Made by a program: the position numbers and the translations under genes. A DNA stretch of 64,000 bases from positions 62,001-126,000 of the forward strand of contig OX442436.1 of the NCBI GenBank assembly GCA_949361645.1, given 5' to 3'. The notes under the pieces were generated by a model, which was not told where the DNA came from, made no database searches, and saw only the letters and a program-made list of their open reading frames with translations. Shown one piece after another: positions 22,882 to 37,006 of this stretch. How positions within the stretch are numbered: the first letter of the stretch is position 1; every line of letters begins with the position of its first letter. The DNA comes from Spongilla lacustris. Lineage: Eukaryota > Porifera > Demospongiae > Spongillida > Spongillidae.

Positions 22882-24140
22882 GCTAGTACATTTTGGTAAT
22901 CTCCACACTAATGTTATCTGCACTATGGTTCCAGGGCACTGAACTACTCTCTTCAGTGTCCTGCTGCAAAGACATGCTGCTTTCATTGTGCTTCAGTTCT
23001 TCTGCTAAATCAAAATACATCATTCCAACCCAGTCCCTCCTCCCCTTCCCAGCCCCCCCTCCTCCTTCCTACCTTCTTGGTGAGATTGCTTGGGCCTGGG
23101 TGGTGCCACCAGACACATGTACGGATGTATGACCTGCCTGACCAGTGATATCAACAGCTGGTGCTGCTCTGTGGTGCGGTGGGTGGACTGCAACACCAGC
23201 AGCATCTGCTTGAGTTCAGGCCGCACCTCCTTCACATTCTTGATTGCATCTAATCACAGAAGCACTCATTTTAACCACAATCTGCAGATAAGTGTGAACA
23301 CCACTGCTTGTGCTCCAAATGAACCATTCTACACTGAAATAACATAACAAGCCAATGTTTTACCTGCAAAGCTAGTTTTGAGCAGAAGAAGGTCTGTGAA
23401 ACTGATCAATGTAATGGTTCGTATTGACTGCCCTCTTAGCTGTGTTGAATATCAGATGTGGTCGTGTGCCATGTTCAACATGGCATGGTGCCCACCATGG
23501 CAACCAATAGGCTACTAACATATATGTTTATGTTTACCTGCACTGAAGCAAAAATCACTTGCAAAGTAGGAAGAATAGAAGTGTAGAACTGTGTCCAAAT
23601 GTCAGACAGTTTTTCAAGCAAAGTGTGGCCTGGCGGTATGATTTTAAATGACATACAATCTTAATACATGTGGCCGTTGATAGGCTGGCTCGCCTGTTTC
23701 CTCTACCAGATCTTGGCGCAAAATTATCATACACTTCTTAAGATGCTCCTACATGACGTTAATAAGTATAAAAGAAGGGAACGGGGTCGAGGATGAAACA
23801 ACTATTTCACCTCGTACAACTCGCCGATAAATTGCCCAACTTCAGACTTGGCCAGATTACTAAATGGTAGTAGTAATTACTGTACATTTAGATACAATAG
23901 TAAACGTAAGTATACCTCAGTTTTTCGTTCAACTGTGACAGCTCCGCAGACAACTCCGGATACTTTTTCATCTGAAATAGCCTAGTGAGGACACCCTGAA
24001 TGCTGTACGGTTCACACAGATGATGTATCTGGCTTCATAAATTATAATGTAACATACCTTTTCCAGTCAGCGTTCTTAATTTCTTTGAAGTTTTTCGTTT
24101 CTTGCCAAAGACGCCCGTCCTCTGCGCGGGCCTCGACCAT
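22882..24140 (-). CDS. PRR5: PRR5/PRR5L-like (Protor) mTORC2 subunit
   Basis: PRR5 and PRR5L bind Rictor in mTOR complex 2. Exons in order: start MVEARAEDGRLWQETKNFKE, then SIQGVLTRLFQMKKYPELSA, NLAKSEVGQFIGELYE, EHLKKCMIILRQDLVE, LSDIWTQFYTSILPTLQ (family F-x-x-x-x-L-P-x-L-Q-A-I-F), SIRTITLISFTDLLLLK, EVRPELKQMLLVLQS with LISLVRQVIHPYM, and a polar last exon ending VEITKMY. The conserved HEAT-like core is complete in order, and the proline-rich tail of vertebrate PRR5 is missing. The start is the first ATG of the most 5' exon and lies 99 bp from the divergent Reeler-b561 start. The assignment rests on core motifs, and exon edges are approximate. Confidence 0.85.
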
Positions 24141-24239
24141 CTCTCGTTCCCAGGCCGGTGGAACTGGAACGAGACGAGGGCGTTGTTCGACGAATGCTAC
24201 TCAGCCCCACCCATCTTTTAGCTTTCAAATTTATCTACG
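24141..24239. promoter_or_regulatory. Shared PRR5/Reeler-b561 bidirectional promoter region
   Basis: 99 bp between divergent start codons. GC-rich on the PRR5 side. No motif is called. Confidence 0.5.
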
Positions 24240-25662
24240 ATGTTACTGTTGCTGATCGTCCTTCAGAGCTTGGCTTTTTGCTCTGCGCAGCTTTTCAACT
24301 GTTACAACCTCAGTACAATAATATCCGGAGGCGAGAACAGGACGTACACAGGCAAATTATACTCTGAAGAACTTCTAAACGTGCAAAAATACGACGCTGG
24401 TGCCAACTACAGCAGTAAGTACACACAGACGGAACGTTACAGAAAGGAAACATGTGCACCCTTGCATCCTACTTAGTTGCGCTGACGGGTTCAACAGACG
24501 TACCGTACAATACGATCGTACAAGCTAGAGTGAGCAGCGGCTACTACACCACAGTGGGGCGTTTCATTTCCAACGGAAAGCAGGCCGTCGTAACATGCAG
24601 AAGCCAAGATGTAAGGTTACGTCACAGTATGCGTAGCTTGTGTATACCGATATATCTGTTGTACAGGACACACTGATTAGCAACGAGAGCAGTGTTACCT
24701 TCACGTGGGTAGCACCGGACAGCAAGATCGAGGGAATAAGGTTTCAGTAAGTTGATGCTCGCTCTTTGGCCTATACGCCCCTACGTTTGCTCGTAGCTAC
24801 TCCGTACGGACACTGAACGGGACTTATTGCACGGATGCAACTACAGAAGTAATCTATCCAAGAGCTCCTCAGTACGTCAGGATGATAAAGGCTCACGGTA
24901 AGCAAGCAAATTGTAACCATCATGCGTGATGATGTAGATACTTATAACTACCCACTTCAGGAGGTCTTATGGTTGTCGCGTGGTGCTTACTGGCTCCATG
25001 CGCTATCCTTCTTGCTCTGTTCTACAAGTCAGTGTGTGTTCAAGGAGAATGGTTCTATGTAAGACCAGGAGTGCAATATCTGATACGAGAAGTTAACATC
25101 TCTCTCGTTAGGTCCACATTGTGATACAGGTTCTGACTATGCTCCTAAACATTGCAGCCATCGTGGTCATCTTTACTTATGGGCACTTCAACGGTCAGGC
25201 CGGGAGCTGGACGTTGTCAACGGTACTGGGATCGCTTTGCTTGTCTCCCAGGTGTTTACCATGACTCACTTTTCTAGAGTGAAAACTGGCCTCACCAAGT
25301 GATTGGACTGTTTACCTTTCTTGCATTAATGGTCAATGTGCGTAAGCCGTGTGTGCAGTGGTACTTAGGCAAGTTTAACAACTCTCTCGCTCCATGCAGC
25401 CATTTCTTGCAATAATTCGTTGCCATCAAGAGAGCGAGTAGTAAGTTTGGGTGTGTACTAGTTTTCCCAGGCTCATATGTATTCATATAAGACCCGCCCC
25501 TTAATGGTAACCATGGACCACACAACAATTGCACTGTCCTTTTCATAACAGTCGCTGGATCTACAACTATATTCACGGTAGCATTGGCATTATCGCGCTC
25601 CTCTGTTCATGTAAGTGCACGTGGGGTGGTTAAAATCACTTACACAGTATGTGGTCTCACCT

Positions 25663-25693
<31 letters not shown>

Positions 25694-26044
25694 TAGTGAC
25701 CACTATGCTACTTGGTCTGAACATCTACAAGACATTGGTTGGCTACACGGACAACAGCCACTATGCCATATACTCCTTGTCAGGCACCATTGCTGTGATA
25801 CTGATCACCACTGCACTCTACAATATCTATGCCCTCAACTTCAATATTCGTAAGTCCATTATTAATAATTGTTCTGTACCATAAACCATCTCCTGATATC
25901 AATGCAGGAACAGCTGCCAAGACGTACATTGATGCGGATGCTACAACAAGTGACTGGTGCTGTCGGCTGATAACAGCCATCATCATAGTTGCAACGTTGC
26001 TAACAGGAACCATGGCAACCCTGGTAATGCTAGGGTTGGACTGA
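24240..26044 (+). CDS. Reeler domain plus cytochrome b561 membrane protein (FRRS1-like)
   Basis: The start MLLLLIVLQSLAFCSAQ is a signal peptide. The ectodomain reads VPYNTIVQARVSS, VGRFISNGKQAVVTC and ESSVTFTWVAP, which is the Reeler fold (about residues 20-150). Then comes a cytochrome b561 unit of six hydrophobic segments. Four histidines sit where heme ligands are expected: AHGGLMVVAW, WFYVHIVIQV, HQVIGLFTFLA and YIHGSIGI. FRRS1-type ferric reductases have Reeler, DOMON and b561; no DOMON is seen here, as the Reeler runs straight into the first helix. It may be a transmembrane electron carrier or ferric reductase; substrate unknown. An intron ends in a 28-nt poly-C tract (about 25666-25693) before the TTAG acceptor. 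Confidence 0.85.
25664..25694 (+). repeat. Poly-C tract at 3' splice site
   Basis: About 28 consecutive C residues followed by TTAG and the exon starting VTTMLLGLNIY. It serves as the polypyrimidine tract. Confidence 0.95.
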
Positions 26045-26260
26045 CACACTTAGCTGCACCACACCCCCACACACCTGCTTAGTCGAACAACACATATAGT
26101 TGAATAGAACACATGATGTCATTAGTAGCATACATAGTCATGTCCATGTATGGCAAAGTTCAAACATGACTATGAATAGTATGTTTTCTCAGCATCCTGA
26201 CTGTGCTGCCTCTGGTAACTTGAATCCTTGTGCCAGCCTCCCCCTCTGTCCTCTGACTGA
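26045..26260. other. Tail-to-tail spacer, Reeler-b561 / FAM98
   Basis: 216 bp holding the two 3' UTRs. Nothing else is recognised. The FAM98 3' end may extend a little into it if a further intron exists. Confidence 0.5.
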
Positions 26261-27663
26261 CTATGTTTGCCAGACCATCCTAACAGTGCGCAATATTGTG
26301 ACAATCTCTGTGTGTGCAAGATGTGACCTACCTCCTTGTACACGCTTGCCCCTCCCTCCATACCCTCCACGACCACCACCACCACCACCACCACCACCAC
26401 CACCACCTTCCCGTTTCCCCATTGGTGGGGCTTCCTTCCGCTGTCTAAATGCTGGCATCTCAGGAGGGGGTCTGGTCTCACCAGGCCGCCCCCCCCTGTC
26501 CGGGACCTTGCCCATCACAACCTTCTTGATATTGGAGGTAACGGTATCCTCACTCCCAGTTCTGTGTACCACAAGAAGGTCGTCCTTTGCAGCCAACATC
26601 TGGGCGATAGTTACTGGGGCAATGACTTTTAGCTTCTCGCGGTTAACTTGACAAAGCTTCGCAAACTGGTCAACTGTGTTCTGATGTGCGTTTAAAGATG
26701 GTACCCTCAAAAAGCCATTTTGTCCTTTGAACGAACCTTTGCTTTGTCTGACCACTTGAAAGATTGGATGGTGACATCACATCTAGTGAGCAGCACCTCC
26801 CTGCGTACACTATACTCCTTGGTCAGAACCTCATTCATCCGTTCCACTGCTGACCACTGCTCCACTGGTATTGACTTTGTCACAAGTCCAGGACCAATGA
26901 GGCCACTTGGAGCAGTCTGGAGTACACTCTTGGTCTAACAAGCAAATATGAAGGAAGCCAGTCTCAAATACAGCTATCCTCAATCTAACAATACCATTAC
27001 CTTTTCTATGACTTTGCCAAACATTTGGTCTGCCTTAACATGGGGGGGCGGCTTGCTCATTCCGAGTGTCTTCAAGATGCAGGCCAAGTTACCTTGGATA
27101 CTCTAAAACGGAAGGCAGTAAACGCCAGCTCCACGCCAAAGTTAGTTAGCTCACGTGTCCATCCTGCGCTTCTTCGGCAATAGCCGAATTGCGCAGCGCT
27201 ATCAGTCGTGACGCCATAAGCTCTGCCAGCAGAAAGTCTAGAGCGTTAGGATGTGCCATGGTCAACCTCTGTGCATCTAGGCCTACTGCCTACCTAGAAG
27301 TAGCAGCTTCGAGTCGAATTGGTGCAAGTTTTCGGCTAACGTAACGTAAGGGCAGTTCAACTCTTGAAGAAAGCCCCGTACCTCCAGCTGGAAAGATTCA
27401 GCATCTTCTGAGCCTGATGCTCGCGAGACACACTCTTGCATCTGGTTGAGCGATTTGAGTTCTTCACATAGACACCAGCAAATATGGCAGTAATCGGGAG
27501 AGGCGAGGCCTTGCTGAACTACATCGTGGAGGTCACTCTCTTCAAGGAGTTTCCCTGAATACCTGTACGTTAGATGTAGTCATGCAGTGCACGGCCCTCC
27601 ACACACTTACCCAAGCGTTTCTAGGGAAGCGAGGACACTCCCGAGCAAAAAGTCAACATTCAT
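26261..27663 (-). CDS. FAM98: FAM98 family protein (tRNA-ligase complex/RNA-binding)
   Basis: FAM98 proteins have an N-terminal calponin-homology-like fold and a glycine-rich RGG tail. They associate with the tRNA-splicing ligase complex and PRMT1. Start exon MNVDFLLGSVLASLETL; next YSGKLLEESDLHDVVQQG, SPDYCQICWCLCEELKSL and FQLEVRGFLQELNCPY; then QGNLACILKTLGMSKPPPHV; the C-terminal exon with IKKVVMGKVPDRGGRPGE and RPPPEMPAFRQRK, then a polyglycine stretch encoded by a (GGT)n repeat (about 26369-26407 on +) and GGYGGRGKR. The VPDRGGRP-PPPEMP signature is diagnostic. The last 30 residues (GGRSHLAHTEIV to stop) look unlike the family, so a small unrecognised 3' intron is possible. Confidence 0.9.
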
Positions 27664-27838
27664 GGCTCAATTAATATTATCATTAACAAGGTTATTAGAA
27701 GTTAGTTTGAATGTATATGTAATTACGTAATAATATGTACCATGCATGCATCCGCCGCGAGCCAGTGCTGTACAGCGTACACGTAAATGATTAATAACTG
27801 CAGTTGAAAAACTGATATGAATCCAATGATGGTGATTT

Positions 27839-29847
<2,009 letters not shown>

Positions 29848-29886
29848 CCCGAATTCAATTATTTCAAGTGCGCATTAATTGAAATA
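29848..29886. promoter_or_regulatory. SLC30A7/NADK2 bidirectional promoter core with inverted repeat
   Basis: Only 39 bp separate the two start codons. ATTATTTCAA (29858-29867) and its exact inverse TTGAAATAAT (29879-29888) flank an 11-bp spacer, so the second arm overlaps the NADK2 ATG. A palindromic site between divergent genes is a candidate for a shared regulator. Function is inferred. Confidence 0.6.
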
Positions 29887-31854
29887 ATGATGCCGAGATG
29901 GTTTACATCCGCAAAGTGGGGAAACCAGTGGAAACGCATGCAGTGCGGTGTCCGATTGTACATAACAGCAAACCGATGGCCGCCAAAGCAGGTGTTGGTA
30001 GTCCAAAAGATAAGCAGATTGGACTTTGAGCGCAAGAAGCATCCCCACCTCTCGCCCGAGGCACTCAAAGACAAGGTAACTCAAACTAGCGAAGCAAAGC
30101 GTAGCATAGTACTTTTCGGTGTTTCCTCAAGCTGATACGGCAAGGCTCTAAATATGAGTCTCTGGAGTCTCGAAGCCAGGTCCATAGGGAGAGCTTGGAA
30201 GAAATCGAAGCTAATTTAAAGTGTGCAAGTCGCCCAGGCAAGCTTAGCGCTGATATAGCTTACGTTAGAAAATATGCAGGTCGTGGGATGTGGATGTAAG
30301 AATGCGACACAAAGAGACACTGACTCATGAAGATATAGACTGGGCACATCTTGTGATTGCAGCAGGGGGTAAGTGATACACCTCATCTCCACACCACCTT
30401 CACACCTCATCTCCACACCACCTTCACACCTCATCTCCACACTCATTGTAATCTCCACCTCCTCACCTCCACATTCACACCTGCAAGGTGATGGCAACTA
30501 CCTTAGGACTGCATCCATGGTACGCACCTCAGACAAGCTTCTCGTGGGCATCAACACAGACCCTTGCAGGCAGGTTTAAAGGCTGTAGTGTTGTATGTCA
30601 GCATGTGATGGGCTCGTCCACAAGCTCTCAAGGTTTTCTCTGCCTGCGCCCCAACAAGGCACACCGCATCTGTGACCTCCTCAATGCTGTTTTCTCTGGA
30701 AGTGTCAGGTACTTCCCCTTAATAGGCCTGGGGAGGAGGGAGGGGCGGGCCCCTCCCTCTGCTCTCCCTAGTACTTGCGTACTTACTGTCATTGTGTTGC
30801 GGCTGCAGATTGTTCCATCGTCACCGTGTGCGAGCTGTGTGGGAGGGTGGGAAGAAGCACACATTGGCACTCAATGAAGTGCTTGTTGGAGAAAAGGACC
30901 CAGCACAGTAAACATAACACAAACACACACACACACATGCACACACACACACATGCACACACACACACATGCACACACATGCACACACACACACATGTAA
31001 CACACGTATGACTTTACATTGTTTTTACAGGTCTTCGTATTATGACCTTGTTGTCGATAGCAACCAACCTGAGCGGCAGAAGAGCTCAGGTGTGCTCGTG
31101 TACACGGGTACTGGCTCCACCTCCTGGTACTAGTGTGTGCCGCTTCTTATGGCAAATCATGCCACACCCCCTCTTCAGGGCTTACAATGTGAACATGATT
31201 GGCCTGGCACAAGTGAATGCCATCATGGGTATAGGTAAGGGATGTTACAAGTAGGTCTGGGGACCCTTAACTCCCACCAGTGCTCTGTGGTTAGCTAAGG
31301 AAAAAGGTTTGAGCCTCCCGCCAACTGCAGACTTCGATAATCTTGTGAAGGAAGGTTTGTGGGCTTGGTGGATGAAGGTTGGCATGAGTGATTTGCTTTG
31401 TATTGCACAGTGACTACGGCATGCAACAGGTCAAATGTGTTCAGTGGAGAGGATCCACGCATGGCATTCACTGTGAGGGAGCCAGTGACCACAGGTGAGT
31501 ATGTACCCTGTTTTTTTCCGCTGCAACTGACTTCTGTGTGTGTGTGTGTGTGTGTTTGTGTGTGTGTGTATGTATGTGTGTGTGTGTGCATGTGTGTGTG
31601 TGTGTGTGTGTGTAGGTATCTTTGCTGCACATACAACACATGGTTTTGCAAGAAGGTGGGGTTGCAGATTTGTGTTCATGTCCTAATTTTGTTGTCTGTG
31701 CCTCTATTGAAGGCTACTGATATACACTTTCAGTTGGCAGAGTGCTCTAATGGTAGATGGCCAGTTTCGTTATAGGCTCCATAATGGATGTGTTGCTGAG
31801 TTTTCAGTTCATCCTGAAGATGCTCTATTGACTGCAGAACTTACGGAAACATAA
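29887..31854 (+). CDS. NADK2: NADK2, mitochondrial NAD kinase
   Basis: Phosphorylates NAD+ to NADP+ in the mitochondrion. The basic N-terminus MMPRWFTSAKWGNQWKRM fits a targeting peptide. VLVVQKISRLDFERKKHP, then THEDIDWAHLVIAAGG, the ATP-site motif GGDGN (split by an intron after GGG-G near 30370), DKLLVGINTDP, SSQGFLCLRPNKAHR, ALNEVLVGEKDP, YYDLVVDSN and SSGVLVYTGTGSTSW are the family blocks. The late exons encode NVFSGEDPRMAFTVREPV and a C-terminus FRYRLHNGCVAEFSVHPED, as in NADK2 and not cytosolic NADK. CA (30910-30990) and TG (31535-31615) repeats lie in introns. Exon edges are approximate. Confidence 0.93.
30908..30993 (+). repeat. (CA)n microsatellite with GCACA interruptions
   Basis: CA/TGCACA run in an NADK2 intron. 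Confidence 0.95.
31535..31616 (+). repeat. (TG)n microsatellite
   Basis: TG/TATG run in an NADK2 intron. Confidence 0.95.
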
Positions 31855-32027
31855 CGTTTGCGCCCTAAAATATATTGTCTGTCGCATATGTGCCTATGTA
31901 TTGTGTCCGCACGCAAGTATGTTTTCAACATGAAGTAATGAAGTAGACTTCTCATATGTCACGTGATAGGTGGGACCGGAATTGGCCGGAATAATATAAT
32001 GGTAATTGTAAAAGCTGACCTGTAGGC

Positions 32028-35000
32028 ATGGCTAATGTAACCGCTCGCTTGGCTCAGGTACGTATGTAGTTGAAATAACTTACTCTGGCAGTAGCTCTAT
32101 CTCTGTCTAATTTATCAGTTGGCTGGAGTTCATGGAGCCGTATATGAGAAATACTGGACATTACTGGATGCTAAGAAGACGGGCAAAGTGGATGCTGTGA
32201 CAGCTGCTAGCTTTTTGAAACGCTCTCAGCTTAAGGATACTGTCTTACATAAAGTGCGCACAAGAAACTTTCGTTGTAAAACGAGTTTACGCCTTTGCTT
32301 TTGTTCAGATATGGGAGCTATCTGATCCGGTGGGGCAAGGCTACTTGGACAAGCAGGTATATCGCTGAGTTCTTTCAAAAGAACCTCATTTTCTCTCTCT
32401 TCCTCTCTCTCTTTATCTCTCTCTATATATATATATATATATATAATATTATATATATTCTATTGCCGTGCGACAGGGTTTCTACGTAGCACTGCGACTG
32501 GTAGCGGCTTGTCAGAATGGCAAGGAGCCCGCTTTGGCCAGCACCTTAACTCCAGACCCGCCTCCTACCATTGTTGGCTTAGACTCATTTGTTGCAAGAT
32601 ACAAGGCAAAATACGAGGTGTGTTTGGGAAGGGGTCGACCTATAGCGTGTTAGTTGTGCGGTGAAACGACCTAGCGTGTTAGATTGTGCTGGGGAGGGGA
32701 CCTAGCATACGAGGTGTGTTCGGAAAGAGGCCTAGCATGGAATTAATCTCTACATATGTATCAGTTCTATTCTGGGGCAGGGAGGGTCATTATGGTGGAT
32801 TAATCTCATGGGGAAGGGGGGGGGGGGGGGGGGGGGGGCTTAGCAGCTGTCCTGCCAGGCCAACCCTTTTAAGCAATTTGTGTGTTTGTGTGGCTAAGCA
32901 GTGTATTTAACTTCCATCATAGTCTGAACGAGTGAAGTTTGAAGCTATATTCCAGGTATGTTGTTCCTATATGTATGGTGCTCCTATGGTGCTGTGGTGT
33001 GTATGTATGGTGCTCCTATGGTGCTGTGGTGTGTATGTATGGTGCTCCTATGGTGCTGTGGTGTGTATGTATGGTGCTCCTATGGTGCTGTGGTGTGTAT
33101 GTATGGTGCTCCTATGGTGCTGTGGTGTGTATGTATGGTGCTCCTGTGGTGCTGTGGTGTGTATGTATGGTGCTCCTATTTTGTTATCAGGGCCAGCAAC
33201 TTGTGGCAAACAAACTTTCGGGAGAGAAAGCCAGGCCATTACTGTTGGCCACCCAGCTCCCGATGGATGTCCTGGGGAAGGTGAGGGGAATATAGATCAC
33301 GCCCCCATACTTATCACCTAATTTTGTCTGAATCAAGATATGGAGCTTGGCCGATGTCGATAAAGATGGCTGTCTAGATGGAGAGGAGTTTGTTATGGTA
33401 AGTTTGCTCTCTCTTAGGTAGCCTTGATGTTGTTATTGAATGTTGTCGTTCAGGCAATGGTACTGGCCTCTCTCTGTCGTGAAGGTGAAGTCCTCCCTCC
33501 TACCTTGCCTTCCGGTGTGTTGTCTGCAGCAAAGTCAGGACTCCCCATCTCCAGTCTTCCTCCAGTTCCACCAGCTGCTCAGGGCTCTATGCCACTCGGA
33601 GGTGGTGACCATTCTGCCCCGCCCACCATGTCCCATCCTGCCCCGCCCACCATGTCCCTCACAGCTAGCTCACATGGTCTTATATACCCACATGCTGCCA
33701 CACCTCCATTAGTTTCCACACCACCGCTTGTTCCTCTGGCCATGCCCATAGTCCCCACCCCTCCACCACTCTTACCCTCTGACTGGATCGTGACTCCTGA
33801 TATCAAGGCAAAGTACGATACATTCTTTGAAGGCATTGACAAAGATCGGGATGGAATTGTTTCTGGGGAGGAGGTCAGGAGCTTGTTTATGGCATCTAAT
33901 GTACCTCAGCTAGTGCTCTTCCATATATGGTCAGTGGTTCTTCCACATGTTTCCTCCTTTTGTTTCTTTTTAAAATCCATTTCCCAAACAGGAACCTGTG
34001 CGATATCACAAAGAGTGGGAAACTTAACTCAGAACAGTTTGCACTAGCTATGTACCTGTTGGCTGAGAAGGTTCGTGGAAGGGACCCTCCCAAGGAGCTC
34101 CCCCCAAACTACATACCACCATCACTTCGGCTTGCTGGTGCCATCCCAGCGCAGAGCTCAGCATCCTCGTCGCTACAGGCATCAGTGGCGATCCAACCCT
34201 TTGGATCCATGACATCATCTTTGGCGTCCACTGGCAAGAGTCCAGCAACCTCTCTGCTACCCACTAGTGCCTCCTTTGGACCTGCAGATTACACGGCTAT
34301 CAAAGAGCTTGACACTGTCACCACGGAGATAGAGACAATTAGAAGGTAGGCTGCACACACACCATCAGTTGGAAGCAGGTTACAAAGCTTGCTGCCTGGC
34401 GTAGTGATAAGACAAAACTTCAAGAGGACATTAAGGAGAAACAAGAGCTAATCCAACAGCGGAAGGCTGAAATTGAGGTCAGTGAAACAGATCTTCTATC
34501 CTACTTACATGCACTATGCCTATATGTTCATATGCACTATGCCTATATGTTGATATGTTCTGTGCCTATATGTCCTGTCATGTTCTGTGCCCATATGTTG
34601 ATATGTTCTGTGCCTATATGTTCATATGTTCTGCGGTCCCCTACATGTACTATGCGCAGGGTCACCACAATGATATGCAGTTGTATATTCAGCAGCGTGA
34701 GCAGTTGGAGAAGGACAAGGTAGCAGCGCAAAGCCGATTGGACCAACTGGACACAGAGGTGATAGAACAAATGAATACCTTGTGTAGTGTTCTCATGTCG
34801 GGCACTAAATAGAGATCACACCTCCAATCGGAAGTGGCAGAGCTGAAACAGAAGGTTGAAAATGAGCAGCAGGAGGTGAGGTGTGCTGGGAGTAGTATCA
34901 ATGTGATGTAATGTCCCTGTGTGGAAAGATTGCCAGATTGAAGACCCAGCTTTCAGAGCAGGAGAATAATGTAAAGGCGCAGAGCAAAGAACTAGAGCAG

Positions 35001-36948
35001 CTGAGAAGTGAGATGGAGAAGCTACGTAAGGAAGAGACAGACTACAAACAAAAAGTTAAGCTTTCATTTCTTCTAATCATTTGTGAAGTGAAGTGTGTTG
35101 TGTGTAGGTGGAGCTGCAGAAAACAGAAATGATGAAGCTGCAGAAGTCAAGTCAGGCAATCCACTCGGAAATGTTGCAAGTGAGTATGTACAAGGATGTA
35201 ATACCATTCCATTGGTGGGGATCACATGAGGATGTGTGCTCCTTTGATGGGGATCACATGAGAGTGTGTGCTCCATTGGTAGTGATCACATAAGGGTGTG
35301 TGTATTGATGGTGATCACATGAGAGTGTGTGCTCCATTGGTAGTGATCACATGAGGGTGTGTGTATTGATGGTGATCACATGAGAGTGTGTGCTCCATTG
35401 GTAGTGATCACATGAGGGTGTGTGCTCCATTGATGGGGATCACATGAGGGTGTGTGCTCCATTGGTGGTGATCACATGAGGGTGTGTGCTTCATTGATGG
35501 GGATCACATGAGGGTGTGTGCTCCATTGGTGGTGATCACATGAGGGTGTGTGCTCCATTGGTGGTGATCACATGAGGGTGTGTGCTCCATTGGTGGGATC
35601 ACATGAGGGTGTGTGCTCCATTGGTGGTGATCACATGAGGGTGTGTGCACAAATCTCAGGTACAGCAGAGGACAGAGAAGCTAAAAGATGAACACCATGC
35701 ACTAACCACTGCCTTGGCTTCATATCCTCCGGTGGTGTCCAGTTCAACAGCAGCCAGTATAGGGGAGCTGTCATCAGAGCTACATACCCCTCATGTTTCG
35801 GAGCAAGATGCTGTCAGTGCCAGAGCCACGGTATGTGTGTGTGCATGTGCGTGTGTGCATGTGTATGTGTGTGTGCATGTGTGTGTGCATGTGTGCATGT
35901 GTGTGTGCATGTGTGCATGTGTATGTGCATGTGTGCATGTGTGAGTGCATGTGTGTATGTGTGTGCATGTGCGTGTGTGCATGTGTGCATGTGTGTGTGC
36001 ATGTGTATGTGTGTGTGCATGTGTGTGCATGTGTGTGTGTGCATGTGTATGTGTGTGTGCATGTGTGTGCATGTGTGTGTGTGCATGTGTGTGTTTGTGT
36101 GTGTGTGCATGTGTGTGCGTGTATGTGCATGTATGTGCATGTGTGTGTTTATGTGCATGTGTATGTACATGTGTGCGTGTGTGTGTGTGTACTACAGAAG
36201 CTATGTAGGTCATGTCGGATGACCCTGTTGGGTGTATAGCAGGATTGCCATAAGACCTGTCATTAAGATTGAGACTTATGGCATATTGCTATGTTGTCTT
36301 AAGACTTATGGCATGTTGCTATGTTGTCTTAAGACTTATGGCATGTTGCTATGTTGTCTTAAGACTCATCAAACAATTAATGTGGTGATAAGACATACAT
36401 GTTATGGTGATCAGTAGCAATAGGGCACTTAGGACAATGTATGTGATATGTGTGTGATATGTTAGGAAGTATCTGTTATGAGCATATTTCATAGGAAATG
36501 TCTCCCCCCTCATCTCCCCTCTTGTCCCCTCTTTCCCCCCTTGCCTCCCCTCATTCCCCCTTGCCTCCCCTTGTTCCCCCTTGCCTCCCCTCATTCCCCC
36601 TTGCCTCCCCTCATTCCCCCTTGCCTCCCCTTGTTCCCCCTTGCCTCCCCTCATTCCCCCTTGCCTCCCCTTGTTCCCCCTTGCCTCCCCTTGTTCCCCC
36701 TTGCCTCAGGCCGGCTCCAGCAGTCCTGTCAGCAGTATAAGTGGCTTTAGTTCTAACTCGCACTTTGATGAGGAAGGCAAGGAAGACAGGAGCAGACCAG
36801 ATCCATTTGCCAGTTCTCTTGTTGACCCATTTGGAGCCTTTTCTGTGTCTACTGGAGGTGGAAGTGGTGAACTGTTTGGCTCTTCAGGTACCCATCATGG
36901 TCATGCCATCATCACTTACATCATCACACATTACACCCATCAATTGTT

Positions 36949-37006
<58 letters not shown>

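Noticed and set aside
35780..36239. HTHTHT / CVCVHVCV open frames
   Set aside because: TG/CA microsatellite in an EPS15 intron.
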